DNA of 8,903 bases from Acidobacteriota bacterium (GTDB taxonomy: Bacteria > Acidobacteriota > Terriglobia > Terriglobales > Acidobacteriaceae). The notes under the pieces were generated by a model. That model searched no databases and was not told the origin of the DNA. It saw only the letters and a program-made list of their open reading frames with translations. Shown in pieces: positions 5,905 to 8,903 of this stretch. A program made the position numbers and the translations under genes. How positions within the stretch are numbered: position 1 is the first letter of the stretch; each line of letters opens with the position of its first letter. Location: contig JAGWML010000125.1 in NCBI GenBank assembly GCA_028873155.1, positions 1 to 8,903 on the forward strand, given 5' to 3'.

Positions 5905-7314
5905 ATGGCATTTGCAATTTCGCCGGCTTCGGCTCCGAATCCCTGGCTACAAATTCTCGCGGCACTCGAGAAGAAGGTCATTCGCCAGTCGTTTGACACT
6001 TGGCTCAAGCCCACACGATTCAGCCATGCGACCGGCCGCACGCTCTACGTGCGCGTGCCGTCACCGGAGTTCCAACATATAGGGGAGAAGTACGCGGATC
6101 TGATCCAGGAGGCGATTGACGCCCACACGCTGGAGTTCGACGACGTGTGTTTTGTGACGGCGGAGACCGACCCGTCGGTGCCGCCGCAGCGCAAGGATGG
6201 TGGATTTGGGCCGGTGCCTGCGCACGCGCCCACGGCGCCGGAGCCGGTGATGAACCAGAGGCTGCCGCGTCAGGGACAGTTCGACTGGTCAACCGCGGCG
6301 CAGTTGAATCCGCGCTACACCTTCGATGCGTTTGTCATCGGGAACGGAAATCAGTTTGCGCGCGCTGCGGCTCTGGCCGTGGCGGAGCGGCCATCGCGCG
6401 CATACAACCCGCTGTTCCTCTACGGCGGCGTGGGAATGGGCAAGACGCATCTGATGCATGCCATTGGGCATGAGGTGAAGCGGCGCCAGCCGGTGGCGAA
6501 CATCTGCTATGTGTCGGCCGAGAAGTTCACCAACGAGATGATTACGTCGCTGCGCAATGACCGGATGACGAGCTTTCGCGATCGCTTCCGCTCAGTGGAT
6601 GTGCTGCTGATCGACGACATCCAGTTCATCGCGCAGAAGGAGCGCACGCAGGAGGAGTTCTTCCACACGTTCAATGCGCTGCATGAAAACATGCGGCAGA
6701 TCGTGATTGCGTCGGACCGTCCGCCGAAGGAGCTTGCGGAGATTGAAGATCGCCTGCGCTCGCGGTTTGAGTGGGGGCTGATCGCGGATATTCAGCCGCC
6801 GGATCTGGAGACCAAGGTCGCCATTCTGCAAAAGAAGGCGGAGAGCGATCAGGTTGTGCTCCCGACTGATGTTGCGCTCTTCATCGCTTCCAATGTGCGA
6901 ACGAATGTGCGTGAGTTGGAAGGCGCGATGACCCGTCTGGTTGCGTGGTGCCAGCACAATCATATGGAAATTACGCTGGCGAGCACGCAGCAGTGCCTGA
7001 AGCAGTTCATTGACATGCAGGTGCGGAAGGTCACGATCGAGGCCATTCAGCGCGCCGTGGCGGAGCAGTTTGGCATGAAGGTGACCGACCTGAAGCAGAA
7101 GAACAACTCGCGCAACGTGGTGGTGCCGCGCCAGATTGCGATGTACCTGGCCAAGCAGATGACGGAAGCGAGTTTGCCCGAGATCGGACGGCAGTTTGGC
7201 AATAAGCATCACACGACCGTGATGCACTCAATCGGCAAGATTGACGAGCAGCGCCGCACCGACAAGGACCTGCATCGGACCTTGAATAAACTACAAGATC
7301 AGCTGAACGGATAA
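5905..7314 (+). CDS. dnaA: Chromosomal replication initiator protein DnaA
   Basis: A 469-residue AAA+ ATPase that binds DnaA boxes and opens the origin. Domain I (1 to about 85) begins with the usual NPWLQILAALEKKVIRQSFDTWL; a short Pro-rich domain II follows. Domain III (about 134-345) holds Walker A GGVGMGKT (174-181), Walker B VLLIDDIQF (Asp237, Asp238), the arginine-finger box RLRSRF (283-288) and sensor II NVRELEGAM. Domain IV ends with IGRQFGNKHHTTVMHS, where the common Arg-Asp-His reads Lys434-His435-His436. I choose ATG 5905 because it precedes domain I at normal spacing, gives the family length, and has AAGG (5892-5895) nine bases upstream. The frame is open to TTG 5752 (ATGs at 5779 and 5827), but those extra residues look non-coding. 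Divergent from rpmH, convergent with rel; no dnaN follows. Confidence 0.96.
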   Translation: MAFAISPASAPNPWLQILAALEKKVIRQSFDTWLKPTRFSHATGRTLYVRVPSPEFQHIGEKYADLIQEAIDAHTLEFDDVCFVTAETDPSVPPQRKDGGFGPVPAHAPTAPEPVMNQRLPRQGQFDWSTAAQLNPRYTFDAFVIGNGNQFARAAALAVAERPSRAYNPLFLYGGVGMGKTHLMHAIGHEVKRRQPVANICYVSAEKFTNEMITSLRNDRMTSFRDRFRSVDVLLIDDIQFIAQKERTQEEFFHTFNALHENMRQIVIASDRPPKELAEIEDRLRSRFEWGLIADIQPPDLETKVAILQKKAESDQVVLPTDVALFIASNVRTNVRELEGAMTRLVAWCQHNHMEITLASTQQCLKQFIDMQVRKVTIEAIQRAVAEQFGMKVTDLKQKNNSRNVVVPRQIAMYLAKQMTEASLPEIGRQFGNKHHTTVMHSIGKIDEQRRTDKDLHRTLNKLQDQLNG

Positions 7315-7333
7315 CGCCGGGTTCGCAGCGAAA

Positions 7334-7405
7334 CCAGGCGCGATGCGCTGGGCGGCCTTCGCTTTGCTTGAGCGGGCCGCGTCGCACAGCAGCAATCTGC
7401 TGCTG
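7334..7405. terminator. Stem-loops between convergent dnaA and rel
   Basis: The 111-base gap holds three hairpins: CCA-g-GCGC-GAT-GCGC-TGG (7334-7351, one bulged G); GCGGCC (7352-7357) with GGCCGC (7375-7380); and CAGCAGCA-ATC-TGCTGCTG (7387-7405), eight perfect pairs with a three-base loop. None is followed by a T tract on either strand. Their packing between two stop codons suggests transcript-end structures serving both genes. Confidence 0.5.
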
Positions 7406-7425
7406 GTGGACTGTCACGAACCCTC

Positions 7426-8903
7426 TCAGAGTTTCTGTGTTCGCTGCACGGTGCGCACGCCGGAGACACGGCGCAGGCCCAGCACCATGCGGTTCAGATG
7501 GCGCAGATCCTCCGCCTCAACGATGAACTCGATGATGGCCTCGCCGCCCTCATCGCGGCGAATGTCCACGCCGCGGATGTTGGTGTCGTCATCGGAGATG
7601 ACGGCTGTGAGTTCTTTGAGCATGCCGGAGCGGTCGTCGCAGTAGACCGTGATTTTGACGGGATAGCGCGTCCTGCGTCCCGGCGTCTCATCGCCCACAC
7701 GAGACCACTCCACTGCGATGCGCCGGTCGCTCTCGTAGAGGAGATTCTGCACGTTGGGACAACTGCGCGCATGCACAGCCACCCCTTTGCCGCGCGTCAC
7801 ATAACCGACAATCTCTTCGCCGCGAATGGGATTGCAGCAACGCGCGCGGTACACCAGCAGGTCGTTCTGGCCTTCGACCTGCAGCGAGTCCGATCCTGTG
7901 AGATGGAGCTTGCGGACCGCGTCCGACATGGGTGCCGCGCCGCCTGGCTTGGTTTCGGTTGCCGGTTCCGCTTCGGGAACGTCAAGAGCCCCCGGCGCCA
8001 ATCGCGTAAGCACCTGATGCGCGGAGTGCTTACCGAGTCCGAGGGCCGCCAGCAGATCGGAGGCCGTGGCAACGCCGTACTCGTTGGCGATCCGGCCCAG
8101 GTCCTGTTCGCCGATTTGCGTGAGAGGAACTTTGAATTTGCGGGCTTCTCGATCGAGCAGCTTGCGGCCGATTTCAACTGCGCGCCGGCGCTGATCCTCA
8201 TTGAGCCAGTGCTTGATTTTGTTGCGCGCGCGCGGGCTTTTGACGAAGGTGAGCCAGTCGCGGCTGGGCTTGTGGTCTTTCTGCGTGACGATTTCGACCA
8301 CGTCGCCGTTGTGCAGCTTGGTGCGCAGCGGCAGCATGCGTCCGTTGATCTTTGCGCCGACACAGGTGTGGCCGACCTCAGTGTGAATGGTGTAGGCGAA
8401 ATCGACGGGCGTGCCATCAGACGGAATGACGACGACCTTTCCCTTGGGCGTGAAGGTGTAGACCTCGTCTGGATAGAGATCCATCTTAAGGCTGCTGAGG
8501 AATTCGTTGGGGTCGGTCATCTCCTTCTGCCACTCAACAAGCTGACGAATCCAGTTGAGGCGTTCCTCATCGCGCGCGGTTACGGAGCCTTCGCCAGCTT
8601 TGTACTTCCAATGCGCGGCGATGCCCTCTTCGGCGATGCGGTGCATCTCCTCTGTGCGGATCTGGACCTCAAATTGGTGGCCGCCGTTGCCAATGACCGT
8701 GGTGTGCAGGGATTGGTAGCGGTTAGCGCGGGGGATGGCGATGAAGTCCTTGATGCGGCCGGGGACGGGACGCCAGAGAGTGTGGATGAGGCCGAAGACT
8801 GCATAGCATGAGGCGACATCCTCTGTAATCACGCGAACAGCGAGCAGGTCATACACCTGATCGACGGTGGCCCTGGTGCGCTGCAGCTTTTGGAAGATGG
8901 AGT
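7426..8903 (-). CDS. Bifunctional (p)ppGpp synthetase/hydrolase, RelA/SpoT family (5' end outside window)
   Basis: The C-terminal 491 residues of a long RSH stringent-response enzyme; the gene enters from the right edge, so the N-terminal HD hydrolase domain and start are not seen. Visible parts in order: the end of the synthetase domain (DQVYDLLAVRV, GRIKDFIAIP, RYQSLHTTVIG, FEVQIRTEEMHRIAEEGIAAHW); a TGS domain (about 8463-8280) starting VYTFTPKGK; a helical region; a zinc-finger/RIS segment with RARCCNPIRGEEIVGY and a second cysteine in ARSCPN; and a terminal ACT domain (about 7670-7426). The synthetase carries Arg-Ile-Lys-Asp, the RXKD form typical of bifunctional Rel/SpoT, rather than the EXDD of synthesis-only RelA, so bifunctionality is inferred. 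The regulatory C terminus senses uncharged tRNA on ribosomes. A GTG near 8856 is an internal valine, not the start. Confidence 0.95.
   Translation of the reverse strand, partial: SIFQKLQRTRATVDQVYDLLAVRVITEDVASCYAVFGLIHTLWRPVPGRIKDFIAIPRANRYQSLHTTVIGNGGHQFEVQIRTEEMHRIAEEGIAAHWKYKAGEGSVTARDEERLNWIRQLVEWQKEMTDPNEFLSSLKMDLYPDEVYTFTPKGKVVVIPSDGTPVDFAYTIHTEVGHTCVGAKINGRMLPLRTKLHNGDVVEIVTQKDHKPSRDWLTFVKSPRARNKIKHWLNEDQRRRAVEIGRKLLDREARKFKVPLTQIGEQDLGRIANEYGVATASDLLAALGLGKHSAHQVLTRLAPGALDVPEAEPATETKPGGAAPMSDAVRKLHLTGSDSLQVEGQNDLLVYRARCCNPIRGEEIVGYVTRGKGVAVHARSCPNVQNLLYESDRRIAVEWSRVGDETPGRRTRYPVKITVYCDDRSGMLKELTAVISDDDTNIRGVDIRRDEGGEAIIEFIVEAEDLRHLNRMVLGLRRVSGVRTVQRTQKL

Noticed and set aside
7498..8811. 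437-codon open frame on the plus strand opposite rel
   Set aside because: It lies wholly antisense to a clearly conserved RSH gene, shows no recognisable domain, and is the kind of shadow frame that GC-rich third-position bias produces.
1..8903. Hidden accessory system such as a defence island, CRISPR array, toxin-antitoxin pair or mobile element
   Set aside because: Every sizeable conserved frame is accounted for by housekeeping or common regulatory families; no repeat arrays, terminal inverted repeats or mobile-element proteins are visible.

Overview
This is an ordinary, gene-dense, GC-rich bacterial chromosomal segment centred on the rpmH-rnpA-yidD-yidC / dnaA locus. DnaA, YidC (start MPEIRNPNLDPQG) and the long Rel protein look to me like those of Acidobacteriota (class Terriglobia, Acidobacterium/Terriglobus/Granulicella type). 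That placement rests on recognition alone and is moderately confident. I see no transposase, integrase, CRISPR array, tRNA, rRNA or phage gene.

Layout, left to right. 1-96 is leader with a terminator-like hairpin belonging to whatever precedes. 97-636 (+) is a HAD-type 5'(3')-deoxyribonucleotidase. 675-1397 (-) is an XRE/cupin transcriptional regulator, convergent with the nucleotidase; both stop codons lie in one 15-bp perfect inverted repeat. 1398-1533 is a divergent control region. 1534-2493 (+) is a TIGR01777/YfcH-like NAD(P)-binding protein. It converges on yidC (2569-4413, -), which follows yidD (4466-4729, -), rnpA (4726-5169, -) and rpmH (5248-5403, -). 5404-5904 is the divergent intergenic region between rpmH and dnaA. 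5905-7314 (+) is dnaA. 7426-8903 (-) is the 3' part of a long RelA/SpoT homologue running off the right edge.

The rpmH-rnpA-yidD-yidC genes supply ribosomal protein bL34, the RNase P protein, a small membrane-insertion factor and the YidC insertase, a cluster that in many bacteria sits divergently beside dnaA. Here dnaA is not followed by dnaN but faces rel, yidC is not followed by jag or mnmE, and no TTATCCACA-type DnaA box is visible in the 501-bp rpmH-dnaA gap. The window therefore has the old gene order but no sequence support for an origin. DnaA itself carries Lys-His-His where most DnaAs have Arg-Asp-His in the DNA-recognition motif.

No new biological system is evident. The points worth checking are the DnaA recognition-motif variant, the convergent-gene stem-loops, the operator-like repeats beside the XRE regulator, and start-codon calls for dnaA, yidC and rnpA.
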